From Rossellomorea pakistanensis (lineage in GTDB: Bacteria > Bacillota > Bacilli > Bacillales > Bacillaceae_B): DNA of 64,000 bases. Positions 24,861-33,398 of the stretch are shown piece after piece. The notes beneath the pieces were generated by a model. The model worked only from the letters and a program-made list of their open reading frames with translations, did not search any database and was not told where the DNA came from. Each line of letters starts with the position of its first letter. The stretch's first letter is position 1. The DNA lies in NCBI RefSeq assembly GCF_016908495.1, contig NZ_JAFBDZ010000002.1, forward strand, positions 1,218,626 to 1,282,625, written 5' to 3'. The translations under genes were made by a program, and so were the position numbers.

Positions 24861-26133
24861 TAAAATGCTTGAAAAGCGCTTAGATTTACTGAATAAAAGC
24901 TATCATCGAATTCCGCCTCAAACAGATTCTTCTGAGGTATTAAAAGCCATAGAAAAAGAAGTACAGCCGAAAAAGCCTACTAAAAAACGAAAAAGGATTC
25001 ATTGGCCATATGCGGCAAGTTTCATCGGGGTAATTCTAATTTCCACGGTCTTAGCTTTCCAGTTTTCAGTAGGAAAAAGTGAAGAAAGGAGTAATGCAAA
25101 TCAGAAAAAGGAATCAATCATTACATCTGAAAAAGTCCAAGCTGAAATAGAAGAAGCGAGAAAGCTATTCGAGATGAGAATGTTACAATCAAAAGAAAGT
25201 GTTGGGTTAACAAAGGAAGCATTTGAAGAGACCTATATGTATCAATCGGCTAAAAGTGTTCTCCGATATGCAGAGAGTGCACCTAAACGTGATCTCACCG
25301 AGAGTGAACAGATCAAGCTGGTTCATTCAGCTAAAGAAGAAATTGAACGAAGCCTTTTAACTCCGGAGCAAATGATTCGAGGATTGGTCAAAATAAATCC
25401 AGAAGAAGCAGACAATTGGATGAATAAGTTTTTAACAAAGCACAACGACCTAACCATGATTTATGAAGGGGAAATCCAAAAGCTAGAGAGTGATTGGCAG
25501 AAACCTGTTCAAAATGGTAAAGATGATATCAGGGCACTAACCTATTATTTTTACGATAGTAAAGAGCAGCCTAAGCAATTAATGAACCTACTAGAAGGTG
25601 CAACCTTTAATGGAGTCGAATTAAAATATTTAGAGGATACGGATTCATTTCATGGATATTTAGATTATGAATTAATCAGCATTTACATTAGAGAAAATCC
25701 TTTTTTACCAGAGCTATATAAAAAGGTATTAAAACTAAAAGGATCCAAACCAGCCATCATAACAGGTGAAATGCAAATTTCTTGGAAAGAGGCTGGTGAA
25801 AGATTGATTCAATACGAGCAAGTGCTTTCTCAATTACCTAACAACAGCAATCTCAAGGGATTGATAATGGTTGAATATGATCGTTTATATCAATTCTTTG
25901 TACATGGAACCGTAATTGGTGGAAATCAATCCATTTTTAACAAAGATGGAATACTCAAGAAAGAAGTGAAAGACGCGTTTGAATATTTAATTCAAACATA
26001 TCAAGGTACGACAACATCCAAGTATATTAAAAATGAGTACAATGACTTAAAAGAGAATCAGTTTACTAAACCAAAGGATTGGGAAAAGGAGATGTCACCA
26101 ATCCCTACCATTGAAGAACTATCACATAACTAG
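24853..26133 (+). CDS. Probable membrane anti-sigma partner with large external domain
   Basis: A 426-residue protein. About 50 cytoplasmic residues, rich in Lys before the membrane, lead to one helix (residues 51-72, WPYAASFIGVILISTVLAF). Roughly 350 extracellular, mostly helical and charged residues follow. It overlaps the sigma gene, so an anti-sigma role is inferred from position and topology. I do not recognise a zinc-binding ZAS motif (no HxxxCxxC). The external domain is much longer than in RsiW or RsiV-type proteins and may be a sensor. There is no detected terminator. Confidence 0.65.
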   Translation: MDDKMLEKRLDLLNKSYHRIPPQTDSSEVLKAIEKEVQPKKPTKKRKRIHWPYAASFIGVILISTVLAFQFSVGKSEERSNANQKKESIITSEKVQAEIEEARKLFEMRMLQSKESVGLTKEAFEETYMYQSAKSVLRYAESAPKRDLTESEQIKLVHSAKEEIERSLLTPEQMIRGLVKINPEEADNWMNKFLTKHNDLTMIYEGEIQKLESDWQKPVQNGKDDIRALTYYFYDSKEQPKQLMNLLEGATFNGVELKYLEDTDSFHGYLDYELISIYIRENPFLPELYKKVLKLKGSKPAIITGEMQISWKEAGERLIQYEQVLSQLPNNSNLKGLIMVEYDRLYQFFVHGTVIGGNQSIFNKDGILKKEVKDAFEYLIQTYQGTTTSKYIKNEYNDLKENQFTKPKDWEKEMSPIPTIEELSHN

Positions 26134-26290
26134 TTGTCAGACCAACAGACAAGTAAATAATGGGAATGCTCATTTTCTCTATGAATACTCACTTTAGGAT
26201 TAGGACAACTTTTGCGATAAGTGATCATCTATGATATAATCTTTAATTGCGTGAAAAAGAGAAAAAATATATATACTAGGAGTTGTTTCC

Positions 26291-26701
26291 ATGACTACAA
26301 AATTCGAAACAGGAACTGTCGTTACAGGTAAAGTAACAGGCATTCAACCATACGGTGCGTTCGTTGCACTAGACGAAGAAACACAAGGACTTGTTCACAT
26401 TTCTGAAATTACTCACGGGTTTGTTAAAGACGTTAATGAACATCTAAATGTTGGAGATGAAGTTCAAGTTAAAGTTTTATCTGTTGATGAAGCAGCAGGA
26501 AAAATCAGCCTATCCATTCGTGCTACTCAAGAAGCACCAGTACAAGAAGAAAAGCCAGCTGCCAAAAAGCCTCGCCGCCGTCAAGGTAGTGTTAAGCCAG
26601 CTGCTACTACAGAAGCAGCACCAACTGGATTCAATACACTAAAAGACAAGCTAGAAGAGTGGATCGAGCAATCTGAGCGTGAAGATTTAATCAAAAAATA
26701 A
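26291..26701 (+). CDS. yugI: General stress protein 13, S1 RNA-binding domain
   Basis: A 136-residue protein. The S1 domain (about residues 1-75) shows GTVVTGKVTGIQPYGAFVAL, GLVHISEI and KVLSVDEAAGKISLSIR. A Lys/Arg/Ala/Pro-rich linker (KKPRRRQGSVKPAAT) and a short C-terminal helix ending in EDLIKK follow. It matches B. subtilis YugI (GSP13), a ribosome-associated general stress protein of similar length. In B. subtilis it sits next to alaT; here about 4.4 kb intervene. A complex stem-loop follows. Confidence 0.92.
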   Translation: MTTKFETGTVVTGKVTGIQPYGAFVALDEETQGLVHISEITHGFVKDVNEHLNVGDEVQVKVLSVDEAAGKISLSIRATQEAPVQEEKPAAKKPRRRQGSVKPAATTEAAPTGFNTLKDKLEEWIEQSEREDLIKK

Positions 26702-26713
26702 TGCTTTCCTAAT

Positions 26714-26806
26714 AGATGACCAATAAAGGCGCGGTATCTTGTCACCATTCAGTTAATTACTAAATGGTCTACAAGGTACTATTTCCTTTGTGCGGTCATC
26801 TTTTTC
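26714..26806 (+). terminator. Large branched stem-loop terminator after yugI
   Basis: The outer arm AGATGACC (26714-26721) pairs with GGTCATCT (26794-26801), followed by TTTTC. Inside it GGTATCTTGT pairs with ACAAGGTAC, and ACCATT with AATGGT. About 90 bases fold into one nested structure, much larger than a standard terminator. Confidence 0.6.
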
Positions 26807-26917
26807 ATTCTTAAAGATGCAAAAATTTTTTTCTATATGCAAACTGATTGAGCGCTCACTCGAAAAATTTTTATGGTTATTTTTCTGAAAAATAAGTCAA
26901 GTAAGCGTTTTCTGGAG

Positions 26918-26934
26918 TTGGCATACTTCTTGCA
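26918..26934 (+). promoter_or_regulatory. Sigma-54 (SigL) -24/-12 promoter of the NhaC-type gene
   Basis: TTGGCATACTTCTTGCA has GG at 26920-26921 and GC at 26932-26933 with exact 12-base spacing, 35 bases before the start codon. A TATGCAAAC half-site at 26836-26844 resembles RocR upstream activating sequences, and a TGAGCGCTCA palindrome lies at 26849-26858. Confidence 0.85.
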
Positions 26935-26968
26935 AACAATATTTCTAAATGAACAAGGGGGAAAACAG

Positions 26969-28390
26969 ATGAAAGAATTGTCAAAGAAACAGGTTCCATT
27001 TTCACTCGCACTTATTCCTTTGCTTGTTATGATCGTGATCATGGCAGTAACGATTGTCGTTTTTGAAGGAAGTCCACATATCCCGCTAATTGTTGGGACG
27101 ATTGTAGCTTCACTGATTGCATGGAGATATGGTTATCAGTGGAAGGAGATTGAAGAAGGTGCTTACAAAGGAATCCGTTTAGCCCTTCCAGCTATTTTAA
27201 TTATATTGATGGTTGGCTTAACCATCGGCTCTTGGATTGGCGGAGGAATTGTGGCAACTATGATTTATTATGGTTTAAAGCTCATTACTCCTTCCCTTTT
27301 TCTCGTAAGTATTTGTATTATTTGTGCGATTGTAACACTAGCTATCGGAAGTTCGTGGTCTACTATGGGAACAATAGGTGTTGCAGGCATGGGGATTGGC
27401 ATTAGCATGGGGATTCCTGCTCCTATGGTTGCGGGTGCGATTATTTCTGGGTCTTATTTCGGGGATAAAATGTCTCCATTGTCAGACACGACGAATTTAG
27501 CTTCTGGGATCACGAATACCGATCTCTTCGAGCATATTAAGCATATGTTTTACACCACAATTCCTGCGTTAGTTATTGCACTTATTGTTTACTGGTTTAT
27601 GGGAAAAAGATTTAGTGGATCTAGTATTAATAGTGAAAAGATTAGTGAAGTGATGGGTGTATTAGAAACTAGCTTTGTGATTTCACCTTGGCTCTTATTA
27701 GTCCCAGCAGCTGTCATACTGTTGGTCGCTAAAAAGGTTCCAGCCCTTCCTGCATTGACTGTAGGAGTGTTCCTTGGCTGGATTTGTCATATTTTTGTCC
27801 AAGGTGGCAATGTAGGGGATGCAGTGAATACACTTCAAGGTGGCTTTTCAATTGAATCAGGAAATGCATTAGTAGATGAATTATTTAATCGTGGTGGAAT
27901 TGATGATATGATGTACACGATTTCACTAACCATTGTAGCAATGACCTTCGGTGGTGTCATGGAACAAACAGGTATGCTGAAAGCGATCGTAGACCAGATT
28001 TTAAAGCTCGCTCGAACGGCAAAAAGTCTGATTGTTACGACGATTGTTTCGGCATTCTTTACGAACGTTGCTGCCGCAGAACAATATATCTCCATTCTTT
28101 TACCAGGAAGAATGTATCCTGAAGCCTATAAGGATAAAAATTTACACAGCAAAAACCTGTCGAGAGCCTTAGAGGATGGAGGTACCGTTACCTCACCATT
28201 CGTTCCATGGAACACCTGTGCAGTCTTTATCATGTCAACACTAGCTGTTCATCCATTTGAATATGCTCCTTACGCAATTTTGAATTACTCAGTTCCGATC
28301 ATAGCCATCTTCTTTGCGTTTATAGGCTATAAGATTCAATATTTAAAAGGTGGTCAAAAAGATACCACTAAACAGCAAAAAATTTCATAA
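26969..28390 (+). CDS. NhaC-family Na+/H+ antiporter-type carrier, SigL-controlled
   Basis: A 473-residue protein with 11-12 membrane helices. The ATG at 26969 is used because aaggggg precedes it by seven bases, although the frame is open upstream. The family signature region is visible: IGSSWSTMGTIGVAGMGIG, followed by SYFGDKMSPLSDTTNLASG, as in NhaC. It is preceded by a sigma-54 promoter and lies beside rocR and rocA, so it may move arginine, ornithine or a related amino acid with Na+/H+ instead of serving pH homeostasis. That substrate is inference. Confidence 0.88.
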   Translation: MKELSKKQVPFSLALIPLLVMIVIMAVTIVVFEGSPHIPLIVGTIVASLIAWRYGYQWKEIEEGAYKGIRLALPAILIILMVGLTIGSWIGGGIVATMIYYGLKLITPSLFLVSICIICAIVTLAIGSSWSTMGTIGVAGMGIGISMGIPAPMVAGAIISGSYFGDKMSPLSDTTNLASGITNTDLFEHIKHMFYTTIPALVIALIVYWFMGKRFSGSSINSEKISEVMGVLETSFVISPWLLLVPAAVILLVAKKVPALPALTVGVFLGWICHIFVQGGNVGDAVNTLQGGFSIESGNALVDELFNRGGIDDMMYTISLTIVAMTFGGVMEQTGMLKAIVDQILKLARTAKSLIVTTIVSAFFTNVAAAEQYISILLPGRMYPEAYKDKNLHSKNLSRALEDGGTVTSPFVPWNTCAVFIMSTLAVHPFEYAPYAILNYSVPIIAIFFAFIGYKIQYLKGGQKDTTKQQKIS

Positions 28391-28399
28391 TGGAGGATA

Positions 28400-28433
28400 G
28401 GGGCTGAGATTATGTCGGTCCCTAATTTTTTTG
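28400..28433 (+). terminator. Terminator after the NhaC-type gene
   Basis: GGGGCTGA/TCGGTCCC (two G-T pairs) followed by TAATTTTTTT. Confidence 0.65.
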
Positions 28434-28450
28434 CCAAAATGGGTGAGACT

Positions 28451-28558
28451 CATTAATTTGTCCGTTACGGCTATTTATTTGTCCAGAGGCGTCATTAATT
28501 CATCCGTTCTTTGCGGTTATTTGTCCGTCGATGACAATTTATTGACCGTTCGACAAAA
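28451..28558. repeat. Degenerate ~21-bp tandem array, family D copy 2
   Basis: The units are ATTAATTTGTCCGTTACGGC, ATTTATTTGTCCAGAGGCGT, ATTAATTCATCCGTTCTTTG, GTTATTTGTCCGTCGATGAC and ATTTATTGACCGTTCGACAA. Spacing is 21-22 bases, with the shared core ATTTATTTGTCCG. There are no unique spacers, so this is not a CRISPR. It fills the gap between convergent genes. Confidence 0.6.
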
Positions 28559-28614
28559 CACAACAATTTTCACAATGTAAAAAACATTTAATTCAACAAT
28601 AAATCGATTCCTCA

Positions 28615-28650
28615 TAAAAACAGACTCCAACAATGATGTTAGAGTCTGCT
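28615..28650 (-). terminator. Terminator of rocR
   Basis: CAGACTC-CAAC/GTT-AGAGTCTG stem (28621-28648), followed on the minus strand by TTTTTATG. Confidence 0.85.
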
Positions 28651-28656
28651 TATTGT

Positions 28657-30057
28657 TCAATCTGGTTTTTCAATCCCGTACTTACGGATCCTATATTGAA
28701 GATTTTGCCGGCTCATTCCGAGAGATTTTGCCGTCTTTGTAATATTAAAGTGATGGTGAATAAGGGCTTTTTGAATGTAATAAGTTTCGGCTTCATACAT
28801 AAATTCATCAAGTGGCTTGATTTCTTTTTCCGTTTGGTAAAGTAAGTCTTCTACATTCGCATCGATTTCTGGATGTGACTTCTGTCTGAATTGGATCGGA
28901 AGGTGGTTATATTCAATAACTTCCTCGTATTCCATTAAGTTAAATGCTCCTTCTATCACGTGTTCTAGCTCTCGTACATTCCCAGGCCAATCATACTCTA
29001 GAAAAAGTTTCTTAACTTGCGAATCTAATGTCTTTATGTTCATCCCAAACAAGCTATTATATTTTTCTATAAAGAAGGCCGTTAGTTCTTGAATGTCGTC
29101 CTGTCTCGCTTTTAATGGAGGGATGAAAATCGAAACAACACTAAGTCGATAATAGAGGTCTTTTCTTAATCGGTTCTCGGAAATAGCATCAATAGGGTCT
29201 TCGTTAATAGTAGCAATGATCCGTACATCAATAGGGCGGTCTATTGTATCTCCAATTCTTCTGACTTTTTTTTCTTGAATGACCCTGAGTAGTTTGGCTT
29301 GAAGAGAGGGGTCTAGGGAATTAATTTCATCTAGTAATAATGTGCCCCCCTCTGCCTGTTCAAAAAGTCCAGGTCTTTCAATCGATCCGGTAAAAGCCCC
29401 TTTTTTAGTGCCGAATAATATTCCCTCAATCAATGTGTCAGGAAGTGCCGCACAATTCTGCGAAACAAAAGGCTTGGATGATCTTGGACTGTCGTTATGA
29501 ATACTTTGAGCAAATAATTCTTTTCCTGTCCCTGTTTCTCCAATGATCAGAACAGACGAGGTTGTCCGGGTTGCTCTTTTACTCGTTTCAATTGCTTCTT
29601 GAAAAACAGGATCATTTCCGATGATATTATCAAAAGTATAAAGGGTGTCTTCTTTTTTAAATCTGTTTTCTCTAATTAACTTCTCAAGTTTTGTGACATC
29701 TCTCGCTATCTCCATAGCTCCAACGATGTTGTTTTCAATAATGATAGGAAAAGTATCATTTATGGTCGTTATTTCATGGCCGTTGATATTAAAGTAGGTC
29801 TGCTTCACGTTTAATCGAGATTCACCTGTCGTGAGGACCTTAAGTAAAGTACTTTCCTCATCTTTTTCAAATTGAAAAACCTCTAATAGGTTTTTATCTA
29901 GAACATCATCGACCTCCATGCCTTCAATTTCCATCATTTTTTGATTATAGATGATGGTTCTGCCTTCTTGATCGATGACGTGGACACCAGCATCAATGGC
30001 GTTGATCGTCTTTTCGTAGATTAACAATATCTTTTCGTGGTTTTGATTAATTTGCAT
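28657..30057 (-). CDS. rocR: RocR-type sigma-54-dependent activator
   Basis: A 466-residue NtrC-family enhancer-binding protein. An N-terminal PAS domain (about residues 10-120, with GVHVIDQEGRTIIYNQKMM) is followed by an AAA+ domain with Walker A IGETGTGKELFAQ, the sigma-54 contact loop GAFTGS (usual form GAFTGA) and Walker B GGTLLLDEI. The Fis-type HTH reads NITKTAKSLGMSRQNLQYRI. The start is the ATG at 30057 after aaggagag. Position beside rocA/rocD and length match RocR (461), the arginine/ornithine-responsive activator of roc operons. Confidence 0.9.
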   Translation of the reverse strand: MQINQNHEKILLIYEKTINAIDAGVHVIDQEGRTIIYNQKMMEIEGMEVDDVLDKNLLEVFQFEKDEESTLLKVLTTGESRLNVKQTYFNINGHEITTINDTFPIIIENNIVGAMEIARDVTKLEKLIRENRFKKEDTLYTFDNIIGNDPVFQEAIETSKRATRTTSSVLIIGETGTGKELFAQSIHNDSPRSSKPFVSQNCAALPDTLIEGILFGTKKGAFTGSIERPGLFEQAEGGTLLLDEINSLDPSLQAKLLRVIQEKKVRRIGDTIDRPIDVRIIATINEDPIDAISENRLRKDLYYRLSVVSIFIPPLKARQDDIQELTAFFIEKYNSLFGMNIKTLDSQVKKLFLEYDWPGNVRELEHVIEGAFNLMEYEEVIEYNHLPIQFRQKSHPEIDANVEDLLYQTEKEIKPLDEFMYEAETYYIQKALIHHHFNITKTAKSLGMSRQNLQYRIRKYGIEKPD

Positions 30058-30110
30058 ACTACTCTCTCCTTGGTAGGAAGATAGAAAAATTTTTTTAAAA
30101 AAACACTTGA

Positions 30111-30178
30111 AAAACGCAACGTTCTTTTGCATTATTATATATGTAAGGGTTTTCTGATTGCAAACTTTTTTTGCATAT
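30111..30178. promoter_or_regulatory. RocR-binding-site-like dyads upstream of rocA
   Basis: Two imperfect dyads of the TGCAAA...TTTGCA type lie between rocR and rocA: ACGCAACGTTCTTTTGCAT (30112-30130) and ATTGCAAACTTTTTTTGCAT (30157-30176). They resemble the RocR upstream activating sequence as I remember it. A weak -24/-12 candidate, GGGTTTTCTGATTGCA (30147-30162), has GG/GC at the right spacing but a poor -24 element and overlaps the second dyad, so the rocA promoter is not settled. Confidence 0.5.
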
Positions 30179-30242
30179 AAGATTCTTACTATTTTAAACT
30201 TTTTTAAATCAGACTAAAACTAATATAGAGGAGGAAATCCAC

Positions 30243-31787
30243 ATGATTCCGTACAAACATGAGCCATTTACAGATTTTTCTAAAGAAGAAAATCAGAAAG
30301 CATTAAAAGAAGGCGTAAAGCTTGTAGAAAGCTATTTAGGTCAAGACTATCCATTAGTAATTGGTGGAGAACGTATTACTACAGAGGATAAAATTGTATC
30401 TGTTAACCCTGCAAATAAGGAAGAAGTAATTGGTCGCGTATCTAAAGCGAACCAAGAGCTTGCTGAAAAGGCGATGACAGAAGCTTACAATACGTTTGAG
30501 TCTTGGAGAAAAGTAAAACCTGAAACACGTGCGGATATTTTATTCCGAGCTTCGGCAATTGTTCGTCGTCGTAAGCATGAATTCTCAGCTATTCTTGTTA
30601 AAGAAGCGGGTAAACCTTGGAATGAAGCGGATGCAGATACGGCTGAAGCGATTGATTTCATGGAATACTATGCTCGTCAAATGCTTCGTATTAAAGAAGG
30701 CTTCCCTGTGGAAAGTCGTCCTGGTGAATATAACCAGTTCAACTACATTCCACTAGGTGTCGGAGTGGTTATTTCTCCATGGAACTTCGCGTTTGCTATT
30801 ATGGCAGGAACAGCAGTAGCTGCGATTGTTTCTGGTAATACAGTACTATTAAAGCCAGCTTCAACTACACCAGTTGTAGCAGCGAAATTTATTGAAGTGT
30901 TAGAAGAAGCAGGTCTTCCAAAAGGTGTTATTAACTACGTACCAGGAAGCGGAGCGGAAGTTGGCGACTACTTAGTTGACCATCCAAAAACACGCTTCAT
31001 CTCTTTCACAGGTTCTCGTGATGTAGGCGTTCGTATTTATGAGCGTGCGGCAAAAGTAAACCCAGGACAAAAATGGCTTAAGCGCGTAATCGCTGAAATG
31101 GGTGGGAAGGATACGATTGTTGTTGATAGTGAAGGAGATCTTGAACTGGCAGCACAATCAATCGTAGCCTCTGCATTTGGATTCTCTGGACAAAAATGTT
31201 CTGCATGTTCTCGTGCCGTAATTGTTGAGGATGTTTACGATCAAGTCTTAGCTCGTGCTGTTGAATTAACGAAAGAGCTTACTGTTGGTGATACGGTTGA
31301 TGGAGATAAATTCATGGGCCCTGTTATTGACCAGGCGGCATTTGACAAAATCATGAGCTACATTGAAATCGGTCAAACAGAAGGAAAATTAATGGCAGGT
31401 GGAGAAGGAGATAGTTCAAAAGGGTTCTTCGTTAAGCCAACGATTTTTGCAGATGTTGATCCAGAAGCGCGTTTAATGAAGGAAGAAATCTTTGGACCAG
31501 TTGTTGCTTTCTCAAAAGCAAAAGATTTCGACCATGCTCTCGAAATTGCAAATAATACAGATTACGGTTTAACAGGTGCTGTTATCACAAATAATCGTGC
31601 GAAAATTGAGCAAGCACGTGAAGATTTCCACGTTGGTAACCTTTACTTCAACCGTGGTTGTACAGGTGCGATTGTTGGATACCAACCATTCGGCGGATTC
31701 AACATGTCAGGTACTGACTCGAAAGCGGGCGGACCAGATTACCTATTGCTTCACATGCAAGCAAAAACAACATCTGAAATGCTTTAA
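30243..31787 (+). CDS. rocA: L-glutamate gamma-semialdehyde (pyrroline-5-carboxylate) dehydrogenase
   Basis: A 514-residue aldehyde dehydrogenase of the RocA/PutA2 type. The Glu general base is in [10 protein letters not shown], the nucleophilic Cys in [15 protein letters not shown], and the coenzyme-binding segment in [11 protein letters not shown]. It oxidises glutamate semialdehyde made by RocD to glutamate with NAD+. Strong ribosome binding site (agaggaggaaatccac). It is divergent from rocR and is followed by rocD; a large hairpin with a family C repeat sits between them, so the two may be partly uncoupled. Confidence 0.95.
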   Translation: MIPYKHEPFTDFSKEENQKALKEGVKLVESYLGQDYPLVIGGERITTEDKIVSVNPANKEEVIGRVSKANQELAEKAMTEAYNTFESWRKVKPETRADILFRASAIVRRRKHEFSAILVKEAGKPWNEADADTAEAIDFMEYYARQMLRIKEGFPVESRPGEYNQFNYIPLGVGVVISPWNFAFAIMAGTAVAAIVSGNTVLLKPASTTPVVAAKFIEVLEEAGLPKGVINYVPGSGAEVGDYLVDHPKTRFISFTGSRDVGVRIYERAAKVNPGQKWLKRVIAEMGGKDTIVVDSEGDLELAAQSIVASAFGFSGQKCSACSRAVIVEDVYDQVLARAVELTKELTVGDTVDGDKFMGPVIDQAAFDKIMSYIEIGQTEGKLMAGGEGDSSKGFFVKPTIFADVDPEARLMKEEIFGPVVAFSKAKDFDHALEIANNTDYGLTGAVITNNRAKIEQAREDFHVGNLYFNRGCTGAIVGYQPFGGFNMSGTDSKAGGPDYLLLHMQAKTTSEML

Positions 31788-31800
31788 TAATTGATAAGGA

Positions 31801-31919
31801 GGAGGCTGTCCCAAAAATAAGGTGTCAGGAACCACAACTTCAATATATAGAAGAAGCTCTAAGGAATCTTCTGTATATAGACGAACATTGTGGTCCGTAC
31901 CCCCTTTGGGACAGCCTCC
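31801..31919. repeat. Family C repeat copy 3 inside a 15-bp GGCTGTCCC stem
   Basis: GGAGGCTGTCCCAAA (31801-31815) is perfectly complementary to TTTGGGACAGCCTCC (31905-31919). The interior (31820-31900) is a family C element starting AAGGTGTCAGGAACCACAAC and ending ACATTGTGGTCCGTACCCCC, with its own TATATAGAAGA/TCTTCTGTATATA stem. No good T-run follows, so read-through from rocA to rocD is possible. Confidence 0.75.
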
Positions 31920-31959
31920 ATCCTTATATTTACCACTATGGAAGATGGAGGAGATTTAG

Positions 31960-33153
31960 TTGACAGTTAAAACGGATTCGATTATTGAACAAACAGAACG
32001 ATTTGGTGCGAAAAACTATCACCCGCTACCAATTGTTATCGCAGAAGCTGATGGAGTCTGGGTAAAGGACCCTGAAGGAAACAAATACATGGATATGCTC
32101 AGCGCATACTCTGCTGTAAACCAAGGGCACAGACATCCTAAAATTATTCAAGCACTAAAAGATCAAGCGGATAAAGTAACATTAACTTCTCGTGCGTTCC
32201 ATAATGATCAATTAGGTCCTTGGTACGAAAAGATTTGTAAGCTTACAAATAAAGAAATGGCGCTTCCAATGAACACAGGTGCTGAAGCGGTAGAAACCGC
32301 TATTAAAACTGCTCGTCGTTGGGCATACGATGTTAAAGGTGTAGAGGAGAACCAAGCTGAAATCATCGCATGTGAAGGAAACTTCCATGGTAGAACGATG
32401 ACAGCAGTATCCCTATCTTCAGAAGAAGAGTACAAACGTGGATTTGGACCAATGCTGCCAGGGATCAGTTTAATTCCTTATGGTGACCTTGAAGCATTAA
32501 AAGAAAAAATTACTCCAAATACTGCTGCATTTTTGATTGAACCAATTCAAGGGGAAGCTGGAATTGTTATCCCTCCAGAAGGATTCTTAAAAGCAGCTTA
32601 TGAACTATGTAAAGAAAATAACGTTCTATTTATTGCTGATGAAATCCAAGCTGGTCTAGCTCGATCTGGAAAAATGTTTGCTTGTGAATGGGAAGATGTA
32701 GATCCAGATATGTATATCTTAGGAAAAGCATTAGGTGGCGGAGTATTCCCAATTTCATGTGTCGTAGCAAATAAAGAAGTGTTAGGCGTATTCAATCCAG
32801 GATCTCACGGATCTACATTTGGCGGGAACCCAATGGCTTGTGCGGTATCTGTCGCTTCATTGGATGTCATTTTTGATGAAAACCTTGTCAATCGCTCACT
32901 AGAAATGGGAGAGTATTTCATGAGTAAATTACGTGAAATTAACAATCCTATGATTAAAGAGGTTCGTGGTAGAGGCTTGTTTATCGGAGTAGAGCTAACA
33001 GAACCTGCACGCAAATATTGTGAAGAGTTAAAGGCTGAAGGATTACTTTGTAAAGAGACGCACGATACGGTCATCCGTTTTGCGCCTCCACTAGTGATTA
33101 GCCAAGAAGAATTAGACTGGGCGATTGAACGAATTAAAAAAGTTCTTTCTTAA
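31960..33153 (+). CDS. rocD: Ornithine aminotransferase
   Basis: A 397-residue class III PLP aminotransferase. It starts at TTG after gatggaggagattta. The signature [20 protein letters not shown] with cofactor Asp and the Schiff-base Lys in [12 protein letters not shown] are clear. [15 protein letters not shown] and [14 protein letters not shown] are typical of ornithine aminotransferase. It converts L-ornithine and 2-oxoglutarate to glutamate semialdehyde and glutamate, feeding RocA. Its length equals that of the Bacillus enzymes. Confidence 0.95.
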   Translation: MTVKTDSIIEQTERFGAKNYHPLPIVIAEADGVWVKDPEGNKYMDMLSAYSAVNQGHRHPKIIQALKDQADKVTLTSRAFHNDQLGPWYEKICKLTNKEMALPMNTGAEAVETAIKTARRWAYDVKGVEENQAEIIACEGNFHGRTMTAVSLSSEEEYKRGFGPMLPGISLIPYGDLEALKEKITPNTAAFLIEPIQGEAGIVIPPEGFLKAAYELCKENNVLFIADEIQAGLARSGKMFACEWEDVDPDMYILGKALGGGVFPISCVVANKEVLGVFNPGSHGSTFGGNPMACAVSVASLDVIFDENLVNRSLEMGEYFMSKLREINNPMIKEVRGRGLFIGVELTEPARKYCEELKAEGLLCKETHDTVIRFAPPLVISQEELDWAIERIKKVLS

Positions 33154-33327
33154 TGAAGTGCAGCATATTTTGAAATGAACAAATTTGGTAGTATAGTTAA
33201 AAATCTTGAGGACGACACTGGTAGCTAGATAGCTCAGAAGTGAAAGTATATTTTTTCGTTCGAATCTCTATTTTGTGATAGATACTAGAGAAAAGCACGA
33301 AGAATATAAAAAATCGCTAAAAAGTGG

Positions 33328-33356
33328 TTTTCATTATAGTGATAAATTGTTACAAT
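33328..33356 (+). promoter_or_regulatory. Candidate sigma-A promoter of glutamate dehydrogenase
   Basis: TTTTCA (33328-33333), 17 bases, TACAAT (33351-33356), 42 bases before the ATG. No -24/-12 element was found in the gap from 33154. Confidence 0.4.
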
Positions 33357-33398
33357 AACAACGTTTTAGATTACACAATAAAGAGGCGAATTTTAAAA

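Noticed and set aside
28451..28558. Possible CRISPR array
   Set aside because: The roughly 21-bp units are directly adjacent, degenerate and have no unique spacers between them; no cas gene lies in the window.
33154..33398. A T-box, riboswitch or sigma-54 promoter before glutamate dehydrogenase
   Set aside because: No T-box sequence, terminator or GG-N10-GC element could be found; only a plausible sigma-A promoter.
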